Of a DNA stretch of 64,000 nt, positions 55,129 through 64,000 are shown piece by piece. Both the position numbers and the translations under genes were made by a program. How positions within the stretch are numbered: position 1 is the first letter of the stretch; every line of letters begins with the position of its first letter. The DNA comes from Acidobacteriota bacterium (GTDB lineage: Bacteria; Acidobacteriota; Thermoanaerobaculia; Multivoradales; J023). The notes below the pieces were generated by a model. The model was not told where the DNA came from. It did no database searches and saw only the letters and a program-made list of their open reading frames with translations. The DNA lies in assembly GCA_029263315.1 (NCBI GenBank), contig JAJCXR010000055.1, positions 60,195 to 124,194 on the forward strand, in the 5' to 3' direction.

Positions 55129-58100
55129 CTACCGGGGCTCGGCTTCGAGGGCCTCCGTGCGCCGCGACCTAGAGGCACGGACGGCATCGCGGAGATCCTC
55201 GACGATAAGGTATAGGCAGGGTACGAGCACCAGCGTCACGGCGGTGGAGAAGACGATGCCGAACCCCAGGGAGATCGCCATCGGCACGATGTGCTGCGAC
55301 TGGAGCGAGGTCTCCAGGATGATCGGGACCAGCCCGAAGAAGGTGGTCGCGGTGGTGAGGAAGATCGGACGGAACCGGCGGATGCCGGCGCCGACGATCG
55401 CCGTGTGGGCGTCTTGGTTGCCGCGGCTGCGGTTAGCGTGGTCGATCATGATCAGCGAGTCGTTCACCACCACGCCCGAGAGCGCGATCACCCCCATGAA
55501 GCTGATCAACGACAGATCGAATCCGAGGATGATGTGCCCGAACACGGCACCGATGATGCCGAAGGGTATCGCCACCATCACGATCAACGGCTGGTCGTAG
55601 CGACGGAAGGCGACGGCGAGCAGCGCGTAGATCACGAACATCGCCAGGCCGAAGCCGCTGCCGAGCGACGCCGTCGCCTCGCGCATCTCGGCGTTGCTGC
55701 CTTCGAACGACCAGGTCAGGCCGGGATATTCCTGTGCCAGCCGCGGCAGCACCTCTTGGTGGATCGCCGTGATCACCTGGCCGGTGGCCCGATCGGGCTC
55801 GACGTCCATCGATACGCTCAAGATCCGTCGGCCGTCGCGGCGGTCGATGCGGGCGAAGGCCTCGCCTTGCCGCACCTCGGCGACATCGAGCAGCGGCACC
55901 TCGGCGCCGGATGGTGTGCGGATCACCAGGTCCTCGAGGTTATAGACGTCTTTCCGCTCGGCCTCGGGCAGCTTGACCCGGACCTCGATCTCGTTGGTGC
56001 CGCGCAGCAGGCGCATCGCCAGCGAGCCGAAGAACGCCCCGCGGAGCTGGCTCCCTATGTCGGCGGGCGTGAGCCCCAGCGCGCGTCCCTCGGGGAGGAG
56101 CTCGAAGTCGTATTGAACCTTGCCTTTGCTTTGCCTGTTGTTGACATCTCGAGTGTAGGCGAAGGTCTCCATCTCGCTGGCGAACGAGATGGCGGCTTGC
56201 TCGAGCACCACAATGTCGGAATGGCTGAGATCGACGCTGATGTCGCGGCGATGGCCGCCCGGGCCACGCTCGGCCTCGAAGGTGATTTGGTCCACGCCGG
56301 GGATGTCGCCGATCGAGTCGCGCCAGATCTGGATGACCTCGACGGCGCTCATCGAGCGTTCGTCCGGCGGCAGCATCACGAGCTCGACATCGATGAAGCT
56401 GTCGCCCCGGACGTTCGTCATCACGCCCTCGGCGACCTGGTCGAAATTCTTCTCGTCGAACAGCTTCACCGTCGCCGAGGTGACGGCCTCCGCGACCGCC
56501 GCCGCCTGGTCGGGGGTCGTCCCCACCGGTAGGCGCACGCCGGCCTCGATCTCGTTGGCCGAAACCTCGGGCATCAAGATCATGCCCATGTGGGCGCTGG
56601 TGGCGTAGCTGACCACGACCATGAAGATGGCGATCGCCGCGGCGACGGTGATGTAGCGCCCGCGTAGCGCCAACCGCAAGGCGGGCCGGTAGAAGCGCTC
56701 GACGGTCCGGCCAAAGAACCGCGAGAAGCCCCGCTGCATGCGGTGCAGCGCGCCGCCGACGCCGCGCCGCTGTTCGGGCTCCGCGGCGCGAATGTGCGCC
56801 AAATGCGCCGGCAGGATGAACAACGCCTCGAGGAGCGACAGCAGGAGCACGACGATCACCACGATGGGGAGGGGACGCCAGAACTTGCCCGTCTCGCCCG
56901 GGATGAACAGCAGCGGCACGAAGGCCACCACATTGGTGAGAATGCTGAATACCACGGGCCCGCCCACCTCTCGGGTCCCCTGGATGGCGGCCGCGACCGG
57001 GCCCATCCCGCTCTCGCGATGCTCGTAGACGTTCTCGCCGACCACCACGGCATCGTCGACCACGATCCCGAGCACGATCAGGAAGCCGAAGAGCGAGATC
57101 ATGTTGATGCTCACGCCGACGAGGGGCAGGAAGAGGATGCCGCCGACGAACGAGATCGCCATCCCGGCCATCACCCAGAAGGCGACACGGAGCTCGAGGA
57201 AGAGCGCCAGGGTCAACAGCACGATGACGATGGCGAGGAAGCCGTTTTCGAGCACCAGCGCGAGGCGGCTGCGAAAATCCTCGGCGTTGTTGTTGTCGAC
57301 CCGCCATTGGACGCCCGGCGGGAACTGTGCCTCCGCGGCCGTCATCACCTCCTCGACCGCATCCGCGATCTCGAGCGGTGACTGCTGGCCGGCGCGGTAG
57401 AGCTGGAGCTCGACCGAGGGCTGCTGGTTGAACTGCGAGTGGAAGCTGCCCTCGGTGAAGCCGTCGCGGATGGTGGCGATGTCCGCCAGCCTCACCGAGG
57501 TACCGGTGTCGCTGGCCACGATCTCGATGCGGCCGAACTGCTCGGCCCATTGCTTGCGCGCCTTGACCCGCAGCAGGATCTCGCCGGCGGAGGTCTGCAC
57601 TGAGCCGGCGGCCACGTCCTCACTCGAGCTCTCGATCAAAGCGGCGACGCGGTCGAGGGTCAGACCGTATTCGCGGAGCCGATCCCGTGGGATCTCGATA
57701 TGGGTCTCGTAGTCGGGAACCCGCGACAGCTCGATCTGCGTGATGTACGGATTCGCCAGCAGCTGGTCCCGCACGCGCTCGGCGAGCTGGCGGAGGGTCC
57801 AGATGTCCACCGGGCCGTAGAGCCCCACGCGCATGACCTCGATCTGGCGAGACTGGAGGCTGACTTCGGGCTGATCGATTTCGTCCGGGAAGGTTTGGAT
57901 CCGGGAGACGGCCTGGTCGATATCCTGAAACGCCTTCATGCGCTCGGCGCCGACGACCAGCTCGATGGTCACTGACCCGCGCTCCTCGCGAGCTTCGGAG
58001 GTGAGCTCGCGGATGCCGTCGACGCCGCGCACCGCCTCCTCGATCGGCCGCAGGATGCCCTGCTCGACCTCCTCCGGTGCGGCGCCCGGGTAGCCGACCG

Positions 58101-58263
58101 AGATCTCGACGATGTCGAGCTGGAACTGCGGAAAGACTTCTTTCTGGACGTCGAACGCGGTCCAGATGCCGCCGATCAAGAGAACCGCCATGAGCAGGTT
58201 GGCGGCGATCGGATTGTGCACCATCCACGCGATGGGACCACGCTCGAGCGCACGATCGTTCAC
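55129..58263 (-). CDS. RND efflux permease
   Basis: The 1044-residue protein is an inner-membrane RND pump of the AcrB/HAE1-like group. Twelve helices are arranged as one plus a cluster twice, separated by two large periplasmic loops. Seen motifs: NPIAANLLMAVLLIGGIW in the first helix, SVGYPGAAPEEVEQGI in the porter domain, and the proton-relay helix with GIVVDDAVVVGENVYEH. It starts with GTG 58263, overlapping the adaptor stop by 4 bases. Substrate class (drug, metal or lipid) cannot be read from the sequence; the DD pair argues for an HAE-type pump rather than a CusA-type metal pump. Confidence 0.92.
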   Translation of the reverse strand: MNDRALERGPIAWMVHNPIAANLLMAVLLIGGIWTAFDVQKEVFPQFQLDIVEISVGYPGAAPEEVEQGILRPIEEAVRGVDGIRELTSEAREERGSVTIELVVGAERMKAFQDIDQAVSRIQTFPDEIDQPEVSLQSRQIEVMRVGLYGPVDIWTLRQLAERVRDQLLANPYITQIELSRVPDYETHIEIPRDRLREYGLTLDRVAALIESSSEDVAAGSVQTSAGEILLRVKARKQWAEQFGRIEIVASDTGTSVRLADIATIRDGFTEGSFHSQFNQQPSVELQLYRAGQQSPLEIADAVEEVMTAAEAQFPPGVQWRVDNNNAEDFRSRLALVLENGFLAIVIVLLTLALFLELRVAFWVMAGMAISFVGGILFLPLVGVSINMISLFGFLIVLGIVVDDAVVVGENVYEHRESGMGPVAAAIQGTREVGGPVVFSILTNVVAFVPLLFIPGETGKFWRPLPIVVIVVLLLSLLEALFILPAHLAHIRAAEPEQRRGVGGALHRMQRGFSRFFGRTVERFYRPALRLALRGRYITVAAAIAIFMVVVSYATSAHMGMILMPEVSANEIEAGVRLPVGTTPDQAAAVAEAVTSATVKLFDEKNFDQVAEGVMTNVRGDSFIDVELVMLPPDERSMSAVEVIQIWRDSIGDIPGVDQITFEAERGPGGHRRDISVDLSHSDIVVLEQAAISFASEMETFAYTRDVNNRQSKGKVQYDFELLPEGRALGLTPADIGSQLRGAFFGSLAMRLLRGTNEIEVRVKLPEAERKDVYNLEDLVIRTPSGAEVPLLDVAEVRQGEAFARIDRRDGRRILSVSMDVEPDRATGQVITAIHQEVLPRLAQEYPGLTWSFEGSNAEMREATASLGSGFGLAMFVIYALLAVAFRRYDQPLIVMVAIPFGIIGAVFGHIILGFDLSLISFMGVIALSGVVVNDSLIMIDHANRSRGNQDAHTAIVGAGIRRFRPIFLTTATTFFGLVPIILETSLQSQHIVPMAISLGFGIVFSTAVTLVLVPCLYLIVEDLRDAVRASRSRRTEALEAEPR

Positions 58264-59501
58264 TGCGGCGCCTCTTGGGCCTGGGTGCTGTCGAGGGCGG
58301 TCTCGGCCACGGGGTCCGCCATGTCACGAACGGCGAGGCCATCGGCGACCGTCGCCAGGTTGGTCACCACCACGCGGTCCCCCGTCTGGAGCCCCTTCCC
58401 GATATACGCGTGCCCGGCGTCGGAGAACAGCACCTCCACCGTCTGGATGCGCAACGTACCGTCTTCGATGAGCCACACCGTGTCGTCTTGCCGCAGGTAG
58501 GCGCGCGGGAGCCGAACCACGTCGTCGATGGGTCGCGCTTCGATCGCCACCTGCACGATCGATCCGAGCACCAGCGCCGGCTCGCCGTCGTCGCCGAGCG
58601 GCTGCGGAACCGTGACGATCAAGCGCGCCAGGCGCGTTTCCTGGTCGACCTCGCCGATCAAGCGCTCGACCCGGCCCTGTCGCTGGTCACCGGGCCGCCA
58701 CGCCGTTCGGTGCAGAATGGTCGCCCGTGCTCCAGGCCGGTCGCCGCTCGGAAGCTCGACCCAGCGGATTTTGTCGAGGGGCACGGTGGCGAACACCCAG
58801 TAGGCGTCGATGCCGACCAGCCGCGCTAGCGCGTCGCCCGCGGCGACCTCCGAGCCGAGCTCGACCGAGCGATCGAGGATCTGGGCGGCGAAGGGCGCAC
58901 GGACCACGGTTCGATCGAGGTCGAGCTGGGCCTGCTCGACTGAGGCTTCGGCCGCCCGCAGCCGGGCGCGCAGCGATTCGATCTGCGGCTCTCGCAAGAC
59001 CAGTGCTTCGTTCGCTTCGCCGATCTCCTCCCCGAGCAGCTGGAACTCGCGCCGCGCCGAGTGTTGCCGCCCCTCTTCGATCGCCAACTCCGCCTGGACC
59101 TGGCGCACGTCGCTCTGGCGGGCGACCAGGATGTGCTCGAAGTCCGCCGGTTCGATACGCAGCAAGGGTTGGCCGGCCGCGACCCGTCCGCCCGGCACAA
59201 ACGATGGCTCGACTGCGACGATCTGGCCGCCGACTCGCGGGCTCAGCACAATGTCGCGCGCCGGCTGGACGGTCCCCAACACGTTGAGGGTCGGCCGGTA
59301 CGTCCCGGGCTCGACCGCGAGGGTCTCGACCAGCGCGGCCGAGCGGCGGGTCGCCGCCTGGCGCTCGGCGGTGGGCTCGGATTGCTTGATCCAGTAGCTG
59401 GTCAGCCCGGCCCCGGCGAGCAAGAAGAGCACCGTGGCGGCCGTTACCATGGTTTTTCCTGGGCGTCCGCTGCGGTTCGAAACGCTTTCCTCTGGGATCA
59501 T
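58260..59501 (-). CDS. RND periplasmic adaptor (membrane fusion protein)
   Basis: The 413-residue protein links the pump to the outer-membrane channel. An N-terminal membrane anchor (TAATVLFLLAGAGLTSYWI, about 20-38) precedes a lipoyl half-motif (VVAVEPSFVPGGRVAAGQPLLRI), a coiled-coil hairpin (about 115-200, AELAIEEGRQHSARREFQL), the second lipoyl part (VVRAPFAAQILDRSVELGSEV) and beta-barrel and membrane-proximal domains. It overlaps both neighbours by 4 bases, which points to coupled translation in the order channel, adaptor, pump. Confidence 0.92.
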   Translation of the reverse strand: MIPEESVSNRSGRPGKTMVTAATVLFLLAGAGLTSYWIKQSEPTAERQAATRRSAALVETLAVEPGTYRPTLNVLGTVQPARDIVLSPRVGGQIVAVEPSFVPGGRVAAGQPLLRIEPADFEHILVARQSDVRQVQAELAIEEGRQHSARREFQLLGEEIGEANEALVLREPQIESLRARLRAAEASVEQAQLDLDRTVVRAPFAAQILDRSVELGSEVAAGDALARLVGIDAYWVFATVPLDKIRWVELPSGDRPGARATILHRTAWRPGDQRQGRVERLIGEVDQETRLARLIVTVPQPLGDDGEPALVLGSIVQVAIEARPIDDVVRLPRAYLRQDDTVWLIEDGTLRIQTVEVLFSDAGHAYIGKGLQTGDRVVVTNLATVADGLAVRDMADPVAETALDSTQAQEAPQ

Positions 59502-60931
59502 GGGCTCCCTCCCACGGCCGGTACGCCGACGTCCCGCGCTGCGAGGAAACCGCCGGCGATGGCCCGATAGAGTGCGATCCGTTGCTCGATGCGTTCAAGC
59601 CGCGCCGAGAGAACGCTGCGCTCGAGGTCCTGCTGATCGCCGAGCGCGACGAGGACATCGATGAAATCCGCCGCGCCGTTCAGGTATTGATTGCGCAGTT
59701 CCTTGTAGGTGGTCGTGGCGAGGGTGAGCTGCTTGTCGAGGTTCGCGATGCGAGCGACTTGGTAGCGCTCCGCGGCGAGGGCATCCTCGACCTCCTGGAA
59801 GGAGGCGAGCACCGTCTCGCCGTAGGCTGCCAACCGCTGCCGCCGCACGGCGACCGCGCGCTCGACCTCGTGGCGCCGCCGCCCGCCGTCGATGATCGGC
59901 GCCAGGAGCTGCCCGGAAAGCGATGTGATCCACGCGCTGAACAAGCCCGACGGATTCTCCGCCGCCGTGGCGATCGCGGCGCCCAGGTTGAGGCTCGGAT
60001 ACTGGTCCTTCACCGCGGCGGCGACCGCCGCGTCCGCGGATTCGAGGCGCAGGTACGCGGCGCGCACATCGGGCCTCCGTCGCAGCAGATCCGTGGGCAA
60101 GCCGATGGCGGGAAGGTCGGCGAGCTCGGGAAGCGACGCCGGCTGATCCATGTCGAGCCGCTGCTGCGGCGGAGCGCCGAGGAGAACCAAAATTCGGTGC
60201 TCGAGCAGCGCCATGGCTGCCCGCACGACGATCTGCTGCTCGACAGTCGCCTCGACCAGCTGGCGTTGCCGGAGCACGTCCGTGCTGCCCGACTGGCCGA
60301 TCGCGAAGCGGCTTTCGATGACCGCGAGAACATCGCGGTTGGTGCGGAGCTGGGAATCGAGGAGCGCGAGCTGCGACGCCGCCTCGGTGAGCCGGTAAAC
60401 CGTGCGCGCGACCTCCGCCGACAGGCTGAGGGCGGCGGCCTGGACGTCCTCGGCCGTGGCGGTGGCTTCGAGCCGCTGGGCCTCGATGTCCGACCGGATG
60501 CGCCCCCAGAGATCCACCTCGTAGGACGCTTCGAGCCCGAGGTTGACCTCGCCCTCGGGGTCCGAGCCGCTGGCGTCGCCCTCACTGCTGGCCGCGATGG
60601 CCTCGAGGGTCGGTGATCGTGCCGCCCCCGTGCGTGCGGCGATCGCCTCGGCCTCGCGCAGCCGCTCGAAAGCGGCCCGCAGGGAGAAATTCTCGGCCAG
60701 CGCGCGTTCGATGGTTGCGTTCAGTCGCGGATCGCCGAGCTCGTTCCACCACCGCTCCGACCACGGCAGGCCGTCGGTCGCCGAGAACACCGAGGCGGAT
60801 TGAAGTGGCAGCGGCTGCCGCTGCTGCGGCGTTGCGCATCCCAGGGTCACGATCCAGGCGGCCGCGACGATGCTCGGCCCGACACGCCGAACGGGGAAGG
60901 CGGCCGCGCGCTGTCGTTCCATGTCGGGCAT
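59498..60931 (-). CDS. Outer-membrane efflux channel lipoprotein (NodT/TolC family)
   Basis: The product is about 477 residues from ATG 60931; ATG 60922 is also possible, and the longer reading to 61141 has no signal. The signal ends in a lipobox (TLGCATP). Two outer-membrane efflux repeats follow with typical segments WWNELGDPRLNATIERALAE, YEVDLWGRIRSDIEAQ, LPTDLLRRRPDVRAAYLRLE, and TYKELRNQYLNGAADFIDVL. It is the first gene of the three-gene operon and its stop overlaps the adaptor start (ATGA). Confidence 0.92.
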   Translation of the reverse strand: MPDMERQRAAAFPVRRVGPSIVAAAWIVTLGCATPQQRQPLPLQSASVFSATDGLPWSERWWNELGDPRLNATIERALAENFSLRAAFERLREAEAIAARTGAARSPTLEAIAASSEGDASGSDPEGEVNLGLEASYEVDLWGRIRSDIEAQRLEATATAEDVQAAALSLSAEVARTVYRLTEAASQLALLDSQLRTNRDVLAVIESRFAIGQSGSTDVLRQRQLVEATVEQQIVVRAAMALLEHRILVLLGAPPQQRLDMDQPASLPELADLPAIGLPTDLLRRRPDVRAAYLRLESADAAVAAAVKDQYPSLNLGAAIATAAENPSGLFSAWITSLSGQLLAPIIDGGRRRHEVERAVAVRRQRLAAYGETVLASFQEVEDALAAERYQVARIANLDKQLTLATTTYKELRNQYLNGAADFIDVLVALGDQQDLERSVLSARLERIEQRIALYRAIAGGFLAARDVGVPAVGGSP

Positions 60932-61260
60932 CGGGTGACTCGGTTCGTGAGGTCGAAAGACAGGAAAGCGGAGGCTATCCGCACGCGAGATCAACGTTCG
61001 TAGAGTGCCAGAGTCTGTGCCGCATGTTCGTAAAACGGTCGTAAAACGCCTCGGATTAGCGGGAAGATCTGGGACTGGTTTGACATCTTTTACAAAGCAC
61101 GGCGCCTCCCCTGAAACCCGGGGTGGCGTCTTTGCGTTCAATACACGTCCTCCAGTGTCTCACCGTAGGCTCTCTGCATCTCGATATACTGGAGAAGATC
61201 TTCCTTTGTGGTCTTTGCCCTAGGCTCGTCATAGCTCATCCCCCTCCTTGGAGAACATCC
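60932..61260. other. Divergent intergenic region with a long hairpin
   Basis: This 329-base gap separates the RND operon and the Tricorn-like gene. A hairpin at 61093-61134 pairs CAAAG with CTTTG and, inside, CGCCTCCCC (61103-61111) with GGGGTGGCG (61120-61128) with one T-T mismatch. A perfect -35-like TTGACA lies at 61080-61085, but no -10 is found at the right distance. GGAG 7 bases before ATG 61261 is the ribosome site. No gene was recognised in it. Confidence 0.4.
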
Positions 61261-64000
61261 ATGGCACGCTCTACACCTTCGTTCCTTGTTGCTTTGGTCG
61301 CCCTCGCTCTGTTGAGCTGGCCGGCCACCGCCGTCGATATCCATGACACCCGCATGCTCAGCGAGCCCGCCGTGAGCGCTGAGCATGTGGCCTTCTCTTA
61401 CGCCGACGACCTGTGGGTGGTCGAGCGTGGTGGCAGCACCCAGGCCCGACGCTTGACCAGCCATATTGGACGGGAGGGGCAGCCCCATTTCTCCCCCGAC
61501 GGACAGTGGATCGCTTTCACCGGGGAGTACGACGGCAACGTCGATGTCTATTTGGTCTCCGTGGATGGCGGACAACCGACACGCCTGACCTGGCATCCGG
61601 ACCAGGACGTGGCCCAGGGTTTCACCTCCGACGGTCAGGCGATCTTGTTCAACTCCCCTCGGGCGAGCCATACCCGTCGCCATCGTCAGCTGTTCACGGT
61701 GGCCGTCGACGGCGGTTTTCCTATCCAGCTACCCATTCCCCACGCCGTCAAAGCCAAGATTTCACCGGATGGGAAGAAGATCGCCTATCGGCCCCAGAAT
61801 GATGTTTTTTGGCAGTGGAAAAATTACCGTGGCGGCACCCACGGACGTATTTGGATCTACGATGTGGCGACCCATGAAGTGGTCGAGGTGCCCCAGCCGG
61901 AGGGGCGGATCAATGATACCGACCCTGCCTGGGTGGGCGACGATCTCTACTTCATCTCCGACCGGGCGGGTGAGTTCAACCTTTTTCGCTACTCCCAAAA
62001 CAGTGATTCCCAGGGCAGTGTCGAGCAGCTGACCGAGCATCAAGACTTCCCGATCCTCGCGGCGGCCACCGGCGGTGGGGTGGTGATCTATGAGCAGGCC
62101 GGCTATCTGCACGTCTACGATCCCGCCACCTCCAGCTCCAACAAGCTGACCATCGGTGTGGCCGCCGATTTAGTGGAGCTGCGACCGCGTTACGAAGGCA
62201 GCTGGGACGACCTGCGCAGCGCTGGACTTTCCCCCAGCGGTAGCCGCGTCGCCCTGAGCATGCGTGGCGAGATCGTCACCGTGCCGGTGGAGAAGGGGGA
62301 TCCGCGCTATTTGACGCAGACCCCCGGCGCCCATGAGAAAGAGTCTGTGTGGTCTCCGGACGGCAAGCACATCGCCTACTTTTCCGACGCTTCCGGTGAG
62401 TACGAGCTGCATTTGGCGCCGCAGGACGGCAAGGGCGAGACGAAGACCTACGCCCTCTCCGGCGCTGGTTTTTACGACATGCCCAGATGGTCCCCCGACA
62501 GCAAGAAGATCAGCTTCCGCGACAACTCCCGCTCCATCTATTGGATCGATCTGGCCAGCGGTGAGATCACCAAGGTGTCGTCGGACGTCCTCTACGGTCC
62601 GGCCAATCAGCTGCACTACTCCTGGTCCCCGGACTCCAAGTGGTTGGTTCATACGCGGGTCAACGAGAGCAACTTTCAGCAGGCTTTTGTCTACAACTTG
62701 CAGGACGGCACGTCGCACCAGATCACCGACGGTCTGAGCAATGTGCTCGATCCGGAGTTCGACGCCGGTGGCAAGTACATCTACTTCTTGGCATCGACGG
62801 ATTCCGGCCCGGTGCGCACGTGGTTTGCCCAGTCCAATGCCGACATGGAAGCCAACTACAGCGTCTATCTCGCCGTCTTGGCCAAAGGAGAACCCTCCCC
62901 CCTGGCGGCGGAGAGCGACGAGGAAGAAGGGGCGGCGGACGAAACCAAAGCGGATGCCAAAGATGCCAAGGACGCCAAGGGCAAGAAGAAAGGCAAGGAC
63001 GCCGAAAGCGAGGAGATGGACAAGAAGGACGTTACCCCTGAGGTACGGATCGACTTCGCCGGTTTGGATCAGCGAATCTTGGCGTTGCCCATCGAAACGG
63101 GTCCTTTGCATTCCCTGCGAGCCGGCAAAGAGGGCCAGATCTACTACCTCGAGTCGTCGGGTGGAGGTGGTCCCTTCGGTGGCCCCCCAGGCAACTTGCA
63201 CCATTTCGATCTGAGCTCCCGCGAGGCAGAGAAAATGCAGGCCGGGGTGACTTCCTTCGACCTCTCCGCCAACGGTGAGCATGTCCTGGCAGCGACCCCC
63301 AGCCATCTGATGGTGGGTGGCTCCAAGGGTGCCCTGGACGACGCCAAGAAGGTGGATGTCGACAGCGTAAGGCTGCGCATCGATCCGTCGGCGGAGTGGC
63401 AGCAGATCTACCACGAGGCATGGCGCATCAATCGCGATTTTTTCTACGATCCCGGCATGCACGGTGCCGATTGGGACGCCCTGCGGGTCAAGTACGCGCA
63501 GTTCCTGCCCCATTTGACCACCCGCCGTGACCTCAATCGATTGATTCAATGGCTGTGCTCCGAGTTGGCGGTGGGCCATCACCGCAATGGCGGCGGCGAC
63601 TCCGTGGCCGATCCCGAGGAGATTCCCGGTGGTCTGCTGGGGGCCGACTACGAGTTGGCGGATGGGCGATACCGTTTCCGCAAGGTCTTCGGTGGGCTCA
63701 ACTGGAATCCGGACTTGCGGGCTCCCCTCACCGAGCCTGGGGTCGATGTGATGGCAGGTGACTATCTGCTGGCGGTCAATGGCCAGGACCTCACCGCCGA
63801 GGACAACCTATTCGAACGCTTCGAGAACACCGCCGACACCATCGTTGAGCTGACCGTCGCCTCGAAGGCCGACGGCAGCGACAGCCGGACGGTGCAAGTG
63901 GTGCCCATCGAGAACGAAGCCGCCTTGCGCAATCGGGATTGGGTGGAAGGCAACCTGCGCAAAGTGGACGAGGCCACCGACGGCCGGGTGGCTTATGTGC
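61261..64000 (+). CDS. Tricorn-like protease (S41 family), 3' end outside window
   Basis: The visible 913 residues start with a signal peptide (FLVALVALALLSWPATAVD), so the enzyme is exported, unlike archaeal Tricorn. Two beta-propeller regions follow with WD40/PD40 signatures (QPHFSPDGQWIAFTGEYDGN; SVWSPDGKHIAYFSDASGE; RWSPDSKKISFRDNS). A charged low-complexity stretch rich in Asp, Glu, Lys and Ala (about 551-592) separates them from the tricorn C1 domain (YHEAWRINRDFFYD), where LAVGHH in the HRNGGGDS region is at the place of the catalytic histidine. A PDZ domain begins near MAGDYLLAVNGQDL. The serine-containing C2 domain lies beyond the window. It should degrade peptides in the periplasm. 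Confidence 0.88.
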   Translation, partial: MARSTPSFLVALVALALLSWPATAVDIHDTRMLSEPAVSAEHVAFSYADDLWVVERGGSTQARRLTSHIGREGQPHFSPDGQWIAFTGEYDGNVDVYLVSVDGGQPTRLTWHPDQDVAQGFTSDGQAILFNSPRASHTRRHRQLFTVAVDGGFPIQLPIPHAVKAKISPDGKKIAYRPQNDVFWQWKNYRGGTHGRIWIYDVATHEVVEVPQPEGRINDTDPAWVGDDLYFISDRAGEFNLFRYSQNSDSQGSVEQLTEHQDFPILAAATGGGVVIYEQAGYLHVYDPATSSSNKLTIGVAADLVELRPRYEGSWDDLRSAGLSPSGSRVALSMRGEIVTVPVEKGDPRYLTQTPGAHEKESVWSPDGKHIAYFSDASGEYELHLAPQDGKGETKTYALSGAGFYDMPRWSPDSKKISFRDNSRSIYWIDLASGEITKVSSDVLYGPANQLHYSWSPDSKWLVHTRVNESNFQQAFVYNLQDGTSHQITDGLSNVLDPEFDAGGKYIYFLASTDSGPVRTWFAQSNADMEANYSVYLAVLAKGEPSPLAAESDEEEGAADETKADAKDAKDAKGKKKGKDAESEEMDKKDVTPEVRIDFAGLDQRILALPIETGPLHSLRAGKEGQIYYLESSGGGGPFGGPPGNLHHFDLSSREAEKMQAGVTSFDLSANGEHVLAATPSHLMVGGSKGALDDAKKVDVDSVRLRIDPSAEWQQIYHEAWRINRDFFYDPGMHGADWDALRVKYAQFLPHLTTRRDLNRLIQWLCSELAVGHHRNGGGDSVADPEEIPGGLLGADYELADGRYRFRKVFGGLNWNPDLRAPLTEPGVDVMAGDYLLAVNGQDLTAEDNLFERFENTADTIVELTVASKADGSDSRTVQVVPIENEAALRNRDWVEGNLRKVDEATDGRVAYV

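Noticed and set aside
55940..57550. 536-codon open frame on the minus strand inside the RND pump gene
   Set aside because: It is the same strand in another frame, rich in Arg, Gly and Pro with no family motif, while the pump frame is fully conserved. It is a GC-driven shadow.
60932..61141. N-terminal extension of the outer-membrane efflux channel
   Set aside because: The extra 70 residues precede the lipoprotein signal and have no signal character; the start at 60931 places the lipobox correctly.
62170..63582. 470-codon open frame antisense to the Tricorn-like gene
   Set aside because: The plus-strand frame shows repeated propeller signatures through the whole region; the antisense reading is a shadow.

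Overview
The window is a GC-rich bacterial chromosome segment. It is densely coded, with many frame-overlapping shadow ORFs. No rRNA, tRNA, CRISPR array, insertion sequence or phage gene was recognised. Several genes together suggest an Acidobacteriota-like organism (Thermoanaerobaculia-type is my best guess): a kinase-TPR protein of the kind common in Acidobacteriota, a second membrane Ser/Thr kinase, paired DUF3857/transglutaminase proteins, a Tricorn-like protease, and a hopanoid C-3 methylase. This is inference from gene content, not from a marker gene.

Layout. Positions 1-2742 hold the tail of a carboxypeptidase-regulatory-like repeat protein and an AAA ATPase coupled to a TOPRIM-like partner, which looks like a small OLD-type defence cassette. 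Positions 2747-8184 (minus strand) form a respiratory molybdoenzyme operon: a fused four-cluster ferredoxin/NrfD membrane subunit, a catalytic molybdopterin subunit and a TorD-type chaperone. Two copies of a 15-bp palindrome lie just upstream. Divergent to it are hpnR and a 1001-residue protein that I cannot assign.

Positions 13044-18961 (minus strand) form a pseudaminic acid block: pseC, pseB, a fused pseG-pseH and pseI, with a methyltransferase upstream. The CMP-transferase pseF is not in the window. Positions 19093-24452 (plus strand) carry two transglutaminase-like secreted proteins, the first lacking its catalytic residues, and a membrane Ser/Thr kinase. Positions 24491-27328 (minus strand) carry VanZ, MetF and a DacB-type D-Ala-D-Ala carboxypeptidase.

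Positions 27400-37017 are an exopolysaccharide export region: a TPR membrane protein, an O-antigen-ligase/Wzy-like polymerase, an outer-membrane barrel, a short OPX (Wza-like) protein, a Wzc-like tyrosine autokinase, a CpsB-type phosphatase and a periplasmic TPR protein. After a structured 444-bp gap comes a 1738-residue SdrD_B-repeat/LamG surface protein (37462-42678). Next are a PAS membrane sensor without output domain, a TPR protein, two paralogous secreted proteins, the kinase-TPR protein, a DUF2959 lipoprotein and a secreted protein with four phospholipase D HKD motifs. Positions 55129-60931 (minus strand) are a complete RND tripartite efflux operon. The window ends inside a Tricorn-like protease.

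The dominant theme is the cell envelope: capsule or exopolysaccharide assembly with its phosphorylation switch, a nonulosonic acid sugar, hopanoid modification, large secreted repeat proteins, peptidoglycan editing and efflux. The respiratory molybdoenzyme and the ATPase/TOPRIM pair stand apart. No classical transcription factor is encoded; the visible signalling proteins are two Ser/Thr kinases, a tyrosine kinase/phosphatase pair and a PAS sensor.
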